Part shown: positions 21,901-32,921 of the stretch, in pieces | Position numbering within the stretch: position 1 is the stretch's first letter | Layout: each line of letters begins with the position of its first letter | NCBI GenBank assembly: GCA_010093605.1 | Contig: MU004195.1 | Span: 808,708 to 872,707, forward strand | DNA: 64,000 bases | Direction of reading: 5' to 3' | Source: Lophium mytilinum | Lineage: Eukaryota; Ascomycota; Dothideomycetes; Mytilinidiales; Mytilinidiaceae | Position numbers and translations under genes: made by a program | Notes under the pieces: generated by a model | Databases searched by the model: none | Told to the model about the DNA's origin: nothing | What the model saw: only the letters and a program-made list of their open reading frames with translations

Positions 21901-22832
21901 TTTCCAACGGTCCGCGGCGTTCTCGAGGCAGATAAGAGCGCTGCCGAGGTTGGAGGCAGGAAATGGAGGCAGGGAGGCAATTGAGGCTGGCGATGTGCTT
22001 CTTTGTGTGTTTGAGGACTGCTTTCGGCGGCTCTCCGTCAACCTTAAATGCCTGCTTCTCGCGGGACTTGAGCCGCAGTGTTTCGTCGCAAAACTCGTTT
22101 ACATGCCCGGCATCCATGCCACAGATCGGGCTAAAGGCATGGCATGGCACTCGAGACGGAGCCGGAGAATGCGCTCGAAGCCACCGCAACGCGCGATTTT
22201 CGGCCTCTGGCGCCCGCGTTGCAAATGGCGCGACGTTTTGATATTGAACGGCAGAACCGCGTGGTCTCGCTGCATCTGGAGGCTCTTGGGAGCAGAGTTT
22301 TTCTGCGCCCGCCCAGCGGACAATCCCGCCAGCCTGAGCAACCGCGATGCATGTTTCAGGCTGGCGAGGTTGCCGTGCAACCCTGGTGTTGGGGGAGGAT
22401 GGCGACGGCCATAGCTCCACAGACTCCATTGTCTACCCACAATCATGGCCCCAAATAGCGATGGGCCTACCTCGCACGGGACCGCAGTCCGGCGCTGTAC
22501 CGTGGCTCGGAGGGCCAAGAGGCTCCCAAGCCGTCGCGCTGTGGTTGCGGTGAAGCTGGAGCGGGCTCAGTCGCATCCGAAGAGAGTGCTTCGCGGCCTC
22601 GACGATAGAGCGTGGAGGGATCGGCTACTTTTGGTGGAGGCATCTGCTTCTCGGCCTGGCCAGTGAGGTGCAGCAATTGGATGTGCGTGTGGGCGTCGTC
22701 TTGGCCTATCTGGCAGAGTGAAAATGACTAGCGCTGGCCCATAGCGCTGCGATGAATAAAGCCGCCGTCCCGCCCGGCCACCTTAGCCCGCCGTGCTCGA
22801 TCCTCCAGCTCACCACCCCTCTCCACTCTCTC
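18904..22832. other. long gene-poor, GC-rich region upstream of pma1
   Basis: About 4 kb without a convincing gene. From 20.0 kb the composition becomes GC-rich and stop codons become scarce in several frames at once, so long open frames overlap on opposite strands (for example 20189-20734 plus against 20252-20731 minus, and 21680-22429 minus against 21818-22414 plus). None has domain-like sequence. The most economical reading is a long promoter and transcribed leader of the proton-ATPase gene, or an uncharacterised non-coding transcript. Confidence 0.4.
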
Positions 22833-22874
22833 CGAATCCCCTCCCCTCCACGGCGAATCCCCTCCCCTCCACGG
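22833..22874 (+). repeat. 21-bp tandem duplication in the pma1 upstream region
   Basis: Two exact 21-bp copies of a C/T-rich unit (CGAATCCCCTCCCC then TCCACGG) lie head to tail at 22833-22853 and 22854-22874, with the start of a third (CGAGTC). They lie about 285 bases before the ATG. C/T-rich tracts are common just upstream of transcription starts in highly expressed fungal genes. Confidence 0.6.
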
Positions 22875-23156
22875 CGAGTCTCTCATTGCGTCTTCAGCGA
22901 GCGTAGCTGGGCTGCCTCCACGCCAATTGGACTGTCGAGGTGCGTCTTGCCTGCAAAGTTGTGCGCGCTGCTCCGATGGGGAGCTCTGGTGCGAGCTCCC
23001 ACCTGACAGCTGCCGCACAGACCCTCACGAGAGATTGCGGCAACAACAAAAAGCTAACTTTCCCCCAGTCTTCATCACCAACACCACACCCGCTCGCGAC
23101 ACGTGAACTTCCAGCAGTCGTTTTATCGCTAGCTCACTGCTCGCCGTCGCAGCACG

Positions 23157-26100
23157 ATGGCCGACGTACGCACCGCCCACATCGACTCACTCTTGAGCTC
23201 TCCTCGCTGACCGCATGCAGACACATACCGGTGTCTCTGGACACACGGAGACGCCTCCAAACCACCTCGGGAGCGACATTCCTACTGGCGGCCTGGTGAG
23301 TGACTCCTTTCGCGCCTGCTCGGCCATTGCGCCGTGTGCTTGCCTGCGCACCATGCAGCACAACTTGTTGCGACGCGCTCTTTGTACCGCTTCTAACATG
23401 CTAGGCCCAGGACGAGAAGAAGGAATACCCTTCCGAACACACCCACACCCACGCCGACAACGATGTGCCGCCCAAGAAGCTCGACGAAAACGAGGAGGAG
23501 GATGAGGACATTGACGCTCTGATCGAGGAGCTCGAGTCTCAGGACGCTGGCATCGACGCCGAGGAAGAGGAGGTCACACAGCCTGGTGGAGCGCGGCCCG
23601 TCGCCGAGGACCTGCTGCAGACCGATACCCGCACTGGTCTGACCTCCGCCGAGGTCCTCTCCCGCCGAAAGAAGTTCGGCATGAATCAGATGAAGGGTAC
23701 GTCGCGTCGGAAATCTCTGTGCCTTGTCACCACTAACAGCACGCAGAGGAGAAGGAGAATCTGATTCTTAAGTTCCTGGGATACTTCATCGGTCCCATCC
23801 AGTTCGTCATGGAGGCAGCCGCCGTTCTCGCTGCCGGTCTCCAGGATTGGGTTGATTTCGGTGTCATTTGCGCCCTGCTCATGCTCAACGCCACCGTCGG
23901 TTTCGTCCAGGAATACCAGGCTGGTTCCATTGTCGAGGAGTTGAAAAAGACTCTCGCGCTCAAGGCCACTGTTCTCCGTGATGGCGCCCTCGCCGATATC
24001 GAGGCGCCTGAAGTAGTCCCCGGCGACATCCTCCAGATCGAAGAAGGTACCATTATCCCCGCCGACGGTCGCATTGTCACCGAAGACGCGTTCCTCCAAG
24101 TCGATCAGTCTGCCATCACCGGAGAGTCTCTCGCTGTGGACAAGCACAAGGGCGACACTTGCTACGCCTCGTCCGCCGTCAAGCGTGGTGAGGCCTTCAT
24201 GGTCATCACCGCCACTGGTGACAGCACCTTCGTTGGTCGCGCCGCCTCCCTTGTGGCCTCTGCCTCCGGTGGGACTGGTCATTTCACTGAGGTGCTCAAC
24301 GGCATTGGCACGGTTCTTCTTATTCTCGTCATCATCACCCTGCTCGTTGTCTGGGTGTCGTCTTTCTACCGATCCAACTCTATTGTCACCATTCTTGAGT
24401 TCACCCTTGCCATCACTATCATCGGTGTGCCCGTCGGTCTCCCCGCCGTCGTCACCACTACCATGGCTGTTGGTGCTGCGTACCTTGCCAAGAAGCAGGC
24501 TATCGTCCAGAAGCTCAGCGCCATCGAGTCGTTAGCCGGTGTTGAAATCCTTTGCTCTGATAAGACCGGCACGTTGACCAAGAACAAGCTCTCTCTCGCT
24601 GAGCCCTACACGGTCGAGGGTGTTGAGCCCGAAGATCTCATGTTGACGGCTTGCTTGGCTGCCTCCCGTAAGAAGAAGGGTATTGATGCCATCGACAAGG
24701 CTTTCCTCAAGGCCCTCAAGTTCTACCCGCGTGCCAAGGGCGTTCTTTCCAAGTACAAGGTCATTGACTTCCACCCATTTGACCCCGTTTCCAAGAAGGT
24801 TCAGGCTGTTGTCGAGTCTCCCCAGGGCGAGCGCATCATCTGTGTCAAGGGCGCTCCTCTTTTCGTCCTGAAGACCGTCGAGGAGGACCACCCCATTCCC
24901 GAAGCTGTCGATGAGGCCTACAAGAACAAGGTCGCTGAGTTCGCTACTCGTGGTTTCCGTTCCCTCGGTGTTGCGCGTAAGCGCGGTGATGCCAGCTGGG
25001 AGATCCTTGGTATAATGCCTTGCTCTGACCCTCCTCGTCACGACACTGCCCGCACTATCAACGAAGCCAAGACTCTCGGTCTGTCCATCAAGATGTTGAC
25101 AGGTGATGCCGTCGGTATCGCCCGTGAGACTTCCCGTCAACTCGGTCTCGGCACGAACGTCTACAACGCTGAACGTCTTGGTCTCGGTGGAGGAGGAGAG
25201 ATGCCCGGTTCCGAGGTCTACGATTTTGTGGAGGCTGCTGATGGTTTCGCCGAGGTTTTCCCCCAGCACAAGTACAACGTCGTCGAGATTCTGCAACAGC
25301 GTGGCTATCTCGTTGCCATGACTGGTGACGGTGTCAACGACGCCCCGTCTCTCAAGAAGGCCGATACCGGTATCGCTGTCGAGGGTGCTTCCGATGCTGC
25401 CCGTTCCGCCGCCGACATTGTTTTCCTTGCCCCCGGTCTCTCCGCCATCATCGATGCTCTCAAGACTTCCCGCCAGATTTTCCATCGCATGTACGCCTAC
25501 GTTGTATATCGTATCGCGCTCTCGCTGCATCTGGAATTCTTCCTCGGTCTCTGGATTGCCATTCTCAACACGTCACTCAATCTGGAACTCGTTGTCTTCA
25601 TCGCTATTTTCGCTGATATCGCGACACTTGCCATCGCCTACGACAACGCGCCCTTCTCCAAGACCCCAGTCAAGTGGAACCTGCCCAAGCTCTGGGGCTT
25701 GTCTGTTCTCCTGGGGATTGTTCTTGCTGTCGGTACCTGGATCACCCTGACCACCATGTTCCCGTACCAGAACCAGCCCAACGCAGCCCACCAGGGTATC
25801 AGCGGTGGTATTGTTCAGAACTTTGGTGTCCGCGACGAGGTCCTCTTCCTCCAAATCTCTCTGTCCGAGAACTGGCTGATCTTCATCACTCGTGCCAACG
25901 GTCCCTTCTGGTCATCCATCCCCTCGTGGCAGCTCAGCGGTGCTATTCTGTGTGTAGACTTGATTGCCACCTTCTTCTGTCTCTTTGGTTGGTTCATTGG
26001 TGGCCAGACCTCCATTGTCACCGTCGTCCGTATTTGGATCTTCTCATTCGGTGTCTTCTGTGTCATGGGTGGTGTGTATTACCTCCTCCAGGACAGCGCC

Positions 26101-26281
26101 GGATTCGACAACCTCATGCACGGCAAATCGCCCAAGAAGGACCAGAAGCAGCGGTCACTAGAAGATTTCGGTAAGTCTTATGATTATCATCTACCCATTC
26201 TTCCGTCTGTATCATATTCTAATATCTTTCACAGTTGTCTCGTTACAACGTGTCTCGACCAAGCACGAGAAGGGCGAGTAG
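23157..26281 (+). CDS. pma1: plasma-membrane proton-pumping P-type ATPase
   Basis: Five exons (23157-23165, 23221-23295, 23405-23696, 23747-26170, 26235-26281) give 948 aa. The first exon is only nine bases (Met-Ala-Asp). Class IIIA P-type ATPase signatures are all present: TGES (about residue 250), the phosphorylated Asp in [10 protein letters not shown] (about 397), [13 protein letters not shown], and the hinge GDGVNDAPS (about 652), with ten hydrophobic helices. The acidic N-terminal stretch [20 protein letters not shown] and the C-terminal [15 protein letters not shown] with terminal Thr-Lys-His-Glu are the fungal autoinhibitory regions; Ser/Thr there are phosphorylated in yeast Pma1 on glucose addition. 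It pumps protons out of the cell and sets the membrane potential used by nutrient symporters. Codon use is strongly biased toward C-ending codons, fitting very high expression. Compared with the 920-aa Neurospora pump, the extra length is mostly N-terminal. Confidence 0.96.
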
Positions 26282-26987
26282 ACTCGTCTCGCGTGATGAT
26301 TTGCATGTTGTTTTTTCTAATATCAAAGGTCGGAGTGCGGCAGAAAGGTTGCTAAGGAAAGGAAAGATCAAAGGAGTTGTTGATATCATACACTACCCCA
26401 AAAAACCCCCCCAACCCCAACAAACTCACTACAAAGTTTGTAAAACCAACAACTGGTAATAGTTGTGCTGCCGGCTCACGGGAAAAATTGCTCTCAGAAT
26501 TCTGGATGAGGTATATTTCTTATTCGAATATATCCAACTCCTGATTTATAGAGGAAGAGCTTGAGCCGGGTTTCCCAACATTCCCCACCCACCGCTGCTA
26601 GTTTGCAAGCTCTATTAATACATTTTCCTTTTGATCGATCCTTTCCCTGAGACAGAACAGTGGTTTTTTGTTAGTTTGTGTATGTTAATCGTGTGCCACG
26701 GCGGCGATTTTTTTTGTGGGGGTGGTAGAATGGACGTTGCTGTTGATGATGTTGGTGCGCTTATGTCATCACGTGAGTGACTATACGATTTAAGAAGTGC
26801 ACGTCTGTCGCGAGTCCAAAGCTCACAGCAGTAACGCAACAGCCGATGCGATCTTCTTCGCCACCCACGAATTCTGTTTGCAGCTCGAGTATCTGCTAAT
26901 TACACAGCATTACTGATCCCGAGTCCGACATCCAACTACCCTCAACGCATTTTCGCCAGATGCCTCAACCAACCCAACCCCACCCCC
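26282..26987. other. pma1 3' flank, no gene recognised
   Basis: The stretch holds short poly-A and poly-C runs just after the stop and T-rich sequence near 26700. No reading frame is convincing. Confidence 0.4.
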
Positions 26988-27424
26988 CTACCGCCTTCCA
27001 CACCCTGCACACCTCTTTCCCCAAAACCCTCGGGCAGATGCCCACCCCACTCCCTCCACTAAACCCCCCCGCATCCCGAAACCAGTCCACTGCACTACTC
27101 CAATCACGACAAAACTGTACACCGCGGTTACAACTACCCGTTCCGCTTGCAGCGCCCGAGCCTCCGCTGCACCAACTAGCAACTCGAAAACCTCGGAATC
27201 TAACGTAAAAAGGAGATGCGCCCAGGAAACAACGAAGCCAAGCAGAACGCTGAGAGGACCCGCGACGGGGGTGTCGAGGGCCCGAAGAGCCGGGTGAGGA
27301 CGATGGAGGTGATGGGGTAGATGGGTAAGAGGAGGAGGGCGGTGGTGGTGGTGAGGGCGAGGATGGTGGTGGCGATGGAGGAGCCGAGGGAGAGGGCGGA
27401 GAGGAGGAGGGTGAGGGGGGGCAT
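26988..27424 (-). CDS. small membrane protein with a frame break
   Basis: From ATG 27424 one frame reads MPPLTLLLSALSLGSSIATT and a hydrophobic LALTTTTALLLLPIYPIT segment. A second frame then continues with GPLSVLLGFVVSWAHLLFTL, DSEVFELLVGAAEARALQAE and RVVVTAVYSFVVIGVVQW before stopping at 26988. The two overlap around 27260-27300 and neither has a good splice pair there, so either a very short intron or a frameshift separates them. Layout is like the gene at 17138-17623. The function is unknown. Confidence 0.38.
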
Positions 27425-28138
27425 TTTGAGGAATTGGTTGTAGTACGAGATTTATGCGGTGGTGGGTACTGAAACAAAATGATTGTACGAAGAATCTAAG
27501 GAGCCGGGAAGTAGCTTGGAAGCGGTGCTTAGATATTTATGAACTGTTCAAATTAGTTTTGGATTCTTTGCTGAACTGCCATGGCGTAGGAGAGGTACGC
27601 TGTGAGAGCTCGGTATGCAGGAAGAGAGAATGTAATGCATTATTGTTCGTGTGAGGAGGCTAGCTAGGTCCGTAAGATGGAAAGATATGCACGGAAGGGC
27701 CAATAGCGTAGCGGGGCTGCGGGGTACGTTTAGGCGTCACGAGAGACTGAGATCTAGTCGACTTTCAGACGCTCACGATCGAAATAACATCCAGATGAAC
27801 CATTTTACACTGCGGCAAGAGAGTCGCTGTGCTCATACGTTGCAACAGTTAGATCAGTATAATTCGACAGACGATATACTTCACGGACGAAATACCTTAC
27901 GAGCCGTGGAAAAGAGTACCCCTGACCAAAATAGCACAGTGGGCGGCATGATGGACAGATCGGGGATAGAGATCGGGGATGAAAAATAAGCAGGAAAGAC
28001 GGAATACGTGCTCCAGACTTTACACAATTACCTATCGTTAAGTTCCGCAACTGATCATGAAACCATTGAGAAAGTCCTCTCGGAATCTCCATAAGACCAA
28101 TCTACAAAGCAGATACTAATCGAACCGGCTGACTTCCG
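27425..28138. other. intergenic, no gene recognised
   Basis: Several short open frames exist on both strands with no internal support. Confidence 0.35.
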
Positions 28139-31117
28139 TTAGAGTAGGAATCCCCGGCGGGGCAGCTGGATTCTGAATGTGTCTGCGGGGGTGCGGTGCT
28201 TTTTGTTTTTCTTCTCAGCAAACGAGCTAATATAAATGCCATCGTCCTCTGGCTTCAGCTGATGGTTATCTGATACTCGCGTTAGTGGCCAATGATCACC
28301 GGAATAGACTGCCTTCGTGTAGTTGCGGAAGTTTGCGACTTACAGTGGTATGCTTCAGCCAGTTTCAGCTGCTGAAACTTTTCTATAAGCTCCTCGTCGT
28401 TGCCAAAAGCATCACTGTGCTTTTCCAGTTCCCAGTCTTTGTCAAAGGGGGAAATGGTTCCATGGAAGACTTTGATATAAGTTCGCGTCAGGTCGTCATA
28501 CATTTTTCGACAGCTTTGGTAACGCCGCGTTGCGACATCTATATGAAATGAAGTGTCAGCTAAGGTCGCGAAATCGCATTCAATGGAGCAGGGGCAAACT
28601 GGCCATTAACACATGATAGTCGCTTGTATCGTAACATCGAACGCCGATAATGCAAAGCGAATCTTCGAATGCAGTGACCGAGGATGACGGGATCCCGCAA
28701 CTTCTTCCTCCATACTTGGCCATCTCGCTTATCGAACGCTAGATGGTCAATTTGTTTAAGTACCAAAACCTCAACCTCCTCTATGCCTCGAGCGGCCTGG
28801 ATAAATAACTGGGTTCGGGCCATTGGGCAGATTTCAGCTGCAGAGCGCAATCGATCCGGACTCAGCCCTACTGCTCTCGCAGCTTGAAGAAGGTCCTGAT
28901 CAACTGGACCGCGCTCGTCAAGCACTCTGGCAAGGAATAGGATTGTCAGGACATTTTGAACGAGATCGCGCTGTCAAGTCAGTGAACGTAAAGGTTATTA
29001 GGAGACAGCAACGTACTAGAGGTAGCTGATCACGCTTCAAGTACGAGAGCAAGTAGTCGTCCATCTTACTTTCTATATCATTTGGAAAATTGCGGGCCTT
29101 CTCGGTGATATCCCAGCTCCCCTACTCTGCCAAGGTTTTGATCGTCGGTAATGACCTTGGAGTAATTCGATACGTTCCATTGGGGCTAGAAATATCTATC
29201 AGTAGATCCAAGACAGTCATCCTAACACCGGAATCTGAAATTACTACAGGCGTCTCGGCTGTAACTTGCTCGTTCGCAACAAGTTTCAATGGGGATCCGT
29301 TTACACATTGGGCCAACTCATTCCAGACCTGGGAACCTAAATTTAGGAGAGGTTTCTCGGCTGCATCGTGCTCCTTCTCAATGAGTCTAAATTGATATGG
29401 GTAATGGTATGGACATTTGTCGTTCAAGAGTTCAGCCAGCTGATTCTGAGGGTCGGTGACAGAAACAGGAGCGGCCACCATCACTCTGCGGAGCATTGGT
29501 ATTGCTGAACAAGGCTCGATCTCGACCGTAAGCGAAGGGCCAGAAACATCGAGCACACGATTGCCGATTCTCAGGGGCGGGTGAGTCAAAGTGAGGCGTC
29601 GGGTGTTGAGATTGCTGATTCTACTAGGACGTGACATACGACGTTCCCGAAAGCGAATGTCGAAGAAATCTAGAAATACCGTCAGTCTAGAAGTACGTGA
29701 CCAGGGAGTATGCATACCATCGATTTGAGTCCGAATCATTATGACATTGATGTTCACTCGATAGCATAGATGCTGTGCAATCGCATGTCTATTGCCTGCG
29801 TGATACAAGCACCGCTGACATGGTCTTCCTTCATCGCACTACGAAGTCAGCAAAATTTCTGGACAGGACATACGGACAGCTTACGCCAGTACCATCAAGC
29901 CTACAGGTAAAGCAGGCTCCTCCTATAGCGCGGATTCTCCGGGCTTTGCCTGGCTCTCTTCCATTTGCCGTACGCTTGGATTTATTTCCTTTCATCTGGG
30001 CTCTACGCCGCGCACCATTAGTGCGACTATCTGGCGAGCTAATGATGTTCGGGATTTGATGGTTCGAAAGACGTGCCAGATGGTGATCCCTGCTATCAAC
30101 AATTGAGCGCGCGGCCGCAGTTTGGGATGTTTCTTGGCCGACAGGTTCTTGAAGATTTGTAGGAAGGGCGTCCAGAGTAGCAGGATCTACGTTCAGACAT
30201 CCGGGATATGTACACGCTGGCCCATAGCAAATGTGCTGGGGAACTCCGAGTCCTGAACTGAACGCATTTTGACCTACCGCATCGATTGGAGGAAACCCGG
30301 TGTATTCGCTGATCATTTGCTCCTGTAGCGCTAAATTCTTAGGCATGGCTGAAATCGAGTTGCTTGAATTACCCAAGAAAGGGTCGGGGAAGGGATCCTG
30401 TGGGAAACCTCCGAGGCGGATGCCACCGCTTCCACCATGCCCTTCTCCTATCGGACGATCAAGCATCGCGAAGAACGCGGAGTTCGCTGAAGAGCTTACG
30501 TAGGGCTCGGCGAACGAGCTTGAGTGTGTGACGTCTGAGGTGTTGCGCATCGGCGGCGGTTCCACAGAAACGTTGCCGAAGTCTGGAAAGTTCCACTGGC
30601 CTCCATTTTCTAGATCTCCAGGCGTCGGAAGAAAATGAAGATCCTGTATCTGTAGGCCAGTGTTGGTATGTTGGTTATCACAAGGTGTCGCGAGATCTAT
30701 GCCTTCTAGCAGGAAGCTTTGGTTATATCTGTCCACTTCAGGACGAAAATTTGGGACATGAATCGCATTGTAATCTAGCGGAGCTGATTTCATTTCAGCA
30801 CACGGCTTGGGAGGGATGAGAGGTCAGCCTACTGCCAATCTGGTATTGGTAATTTTGCCAATATGCGAGAGATTCGGTGGAAGCTCCGTGGCTTTCAGTT
30901 GGGAGTATACTTCTACACGCCTCGAACTGGTCGAGAGGACGGTGGCCGAGTGAGAACTCTACCCCTTGAACAGGATCAGTATCTTGGGCTTTTGCCACCT
31001 GTGATTCAAAGCTCGTAACTGCGGAGCGATGAATGTTGACAAACCTGGGTTGTTGCTGAGATTGGTATACGATTCTTCTTCGCCATATCGATGATGAGGA
31101 TTGTTGGAAGGATCCAT
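28139..31117 (-). CDS. fungal zinc-cluster-type transcription factor
   Basis: A gene of about nine exons. The start is MDPSNNPHHRYGEEE at 31117; alternate upstream Met codons exist. After an intron near 30790-30835 a long low-complexity activation-like region follows. The DNA-binding motif is split by a 46-bp intron (29839-29884). Spliced, it reads GACFTCRLDGTG joined to CDEGRPCQRCLYHAG, giving C-X2-C-X6-C-X5-C-X2-C, preceded by a basic stretch (GARRRAQMKGNKSKRT). A sixth Cys follows in HLCYRV. Further exons include DDFFDIRFRERR (from 29669), FPNDIESKMDDYLLSYLK (about 29100), RDLVQNVLTILFLARVLDER (from 28970), RRYQSCRKMYDDLTRTYIKV, and a last one ending PRRGFLL at 28139. The join near 29122 is unresolved. 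Such proteins usually regulate adjacent genes, and the cluster of CGG-containing repeats in its promoter suggests autoregulation. Confidence 0.68.
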
Positions 31118-31283
31118 GTCGAAAGCGATTCGAGCGAGGTCTAAACTATCAGAGTCAAAATATGGGACAGCAGATATGAGATAGAGTGGGGAAAAATCTA
31201 ACACCAGAGAGTCTTATAAACACGTCGAGCAAAGGTCAAGCTGTGGACAGTTACATCGTAGAGACAGCCACTATATAAGCCAA

Positions 31284-31461
31284 AGGTTCAGCAAGTAAAA
31301 TAGAGGTTCGGCAACGGAATGAGAGGTTCGCCAACACGTCACCCCAGCCACCGACTTGGTCCGGAAACGGGAAGTATAGGCATATAGACGCGACCCAGAT
31401 GCAGAAGAGGTCCGGCAACGCGTTTGAGTGTGGCAGTGACGCGGCAAAGGAGGTCCGGCAA
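31284..31461 (-). promoter_or_regulatory. cluster of AGGTYCGGCAA motifs upstream of the zinc-cluster gene
   Basis: Copies on the plus strand are AGGTTCAGCAA 31284, AGGTTCGGCAA 31304, AGGTTCGCCAA 31324, a weaker TGGTCCGGAAA 31358, AGGTCCGGCAA 31408 and AGGTCCGGCAA 31451. The first three start exactly 20 bases apart, two helical turns. All point the same way. They lie 167-344 bases before the ATG at 31117, with a TATA-like CTATATAAG at 31271 between. The CGG core fits a zinc-cluster protein site. Confidence 0.65.
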
Positions 31462-32277
31462 ACAAACGACAGCGCCAAGCTCATTGGTGGCTGTGGCTGC
31501 CTGATTACGCCCCGTTTTGGAGGGAAAGATATGGGCCGTCCTCGCGGAGAGCTGTCGCCGTGAGAGGTTCTATCGAACGACCATTCTCATGTCCAGATAC
31601 ACTCTTTTACATGCTGAAAGGTTATGGTCGATCTGCCTCATTGCTCTAAGTCAGTCGCGAGTCGGCTATCTACGAAAGACTTTGCTCCAGTCCCTAGACA
31701 CATCTGGTGGTTAGTCTGCAGGTGGCTCTCCGTAAAAGACGGCAGAAGCTCGATCTCATCGAGCTTATTGATCCCAAGCATCTCTTTAGGGACCCAAAGG
31801 TCATTGTAACACTTGGTACGCTCACAATGAGATGCGCCTAGTGGGGCTGTACATCCATATGAGCGGTGAGAAGGTGGCTTGATGCACGGGCCATCTCGTT
31901 TTCATCGGGTCACCCACGTCGCTCGCTTATTTGAGCACCCTAGCGCATGCCTAGCGCGGAATCTCAGCAAATACTTCGATTACGAGAACGCATTCAAACA
32001 GAAACACACGCTCACGTAGAATGTTTGCAAACATGTATGAGTAAAGACAGTATTCTACAAAGAGATTCCGGTATCTCCATCCTTGTCCCTGGTTTTGCCT
32101 TTGGAGAAAAGGTATCTCGATTCGTGTCAATAATTTCGATAAATCCTATCTGGGTTGAGACTGCTGCTTTTCCCTTTCCAGCGAAGCCGAAAAAGTAGCA
32201 CCCTTGGCCTTGTCACACCCTTCCAATTAGGTGATTAGAATGTATATCAGTATACGATGGCTAGACCAAGACACTTA
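31462..32277. other. intergenic between motif cluster and small acidic gene
   Basis: I see no supported gene. On the minus strand beyond the small gene's stop, one frame (about 32190-32010) is open with GFAGKGKAAVSTQIGFIEII, but nothing links it to an ATG. Confidence 0.3.
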
Positions 32278-32583
32278 CTAGGCTTCGCTTTGGTTGATTT
32301 GTTTGCTCGTCGGTCCATCAGCGTTGCCGGCGTCCGAGCTCCCATTAGTTACGCTCTCCTCGTCTCCACCACCAGCATTATTGGTGGTCGACCATCCGCT
32401 GTCACTTTTATGGGCACCATTCTGACTGCCATTCTCAGTCGCTGCTTCCTGTGCTGGCCAAAAAGTATCTCCAAAGTCACCTGCAGAGTTGTCAGTCTTC
32501 CGCTAAGTCGATGGGTCACGTATGATCAAACCGTTGTTCGATATTAGAGTCGTATAGACCTTTTCCTCGGACTGATTGGCCAT
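32278..32583 (-). CDS. small acidic Ser/Asn/Gly-rich protein of 88 aa, new
   Basis: Two exons (32583-32520, 32480-32278) give 88 aa: MANQSEEKVYTTLISNNGLI, then after the intron RDFGDTFWPAQEAATENGSQ, NGAHKSDSGWSTTNNAGGGD and EESVTNGSSDAGNADGPTSK, ending QINQSEA. The intron is very short (39 bp) but has GTGACC, a perfect ACTGAC branch point and TGCAG. The protein is hydrophilic, acidic and apparently disordered, with no signal peptide or Cys. I do not recognise it. The TAG stop overlaps a GTAAGTG donor-like string, so a longer spliced form cannot be excluded. Its promoter carries the same motif cluster as the regulator gene next door, and both lie on the same strand. Confidence 0.45.
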
Positions 32584-32714
32584 TGTGTAGAGAAGATTTT
32601 AGAATTGTCTTGCTGAAAGATTGCGGATCTGGAATTATGCAGGAGATATGAAACGACTCTGGTGGAGTATCTTGGTCAAGAACTCGGCTTCATTCATATT
32701 TCTGGCAAGAATGG

Positions 32715-32918
32715 TGGTCCGGCAACCGAATGATAGAACTTTGAACATCTCTTACACTTGAAGAAGGTTCGGCAACGCCCTTGACAATAATTTGGAGGTC
32801 CGGCAAGCCAGAGCAGGGGCGAAAGTCGCCTCGCTTCATACGCTGAAGGTTCGGCAACCTTCAATCGATAGCTTTAGGTCTAGTCATATCGCGGCAATTT
32901 CGCAAAGAGGTCCGGCAA
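32715..32918 (-). promoter_or_regulatory. second cluster of AGGTYCGGCAA motifs
   Basis: The plus-strand copies are TGGTCCGGCAA 32715, AGGTTCGGCAA 32765, AGGTCCGGCAA 32796, AGGTTCGGCAA 32847 and AGGTCCGGCAA 32908, with a weak AAGTCCGGTGG at 32931. They sit 132-335 bases before the ATG at 32583, almost the same window and the same orientation as the cluster in front of the zinc-cluster gene. A single degenerate copy (AGGTTCGGGCA, 33789) lies 109 bases before the next minus-strand frame. Confidence 0.65.
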
Positions 32919-32921
32919 GTG

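Noticed and set aside
21680-22429. 249-codon minus-strand open frame
   Set aside because: It overlaps an equally open plus-strand frame in GC-rich DNA and its sequence has no domain-like pattern.
28282-28925. Two apparently independent small minus-strand genes
   Set aside because: They join by GT-AG introns in phase with the zinc-cluster regulator and are its last exons.
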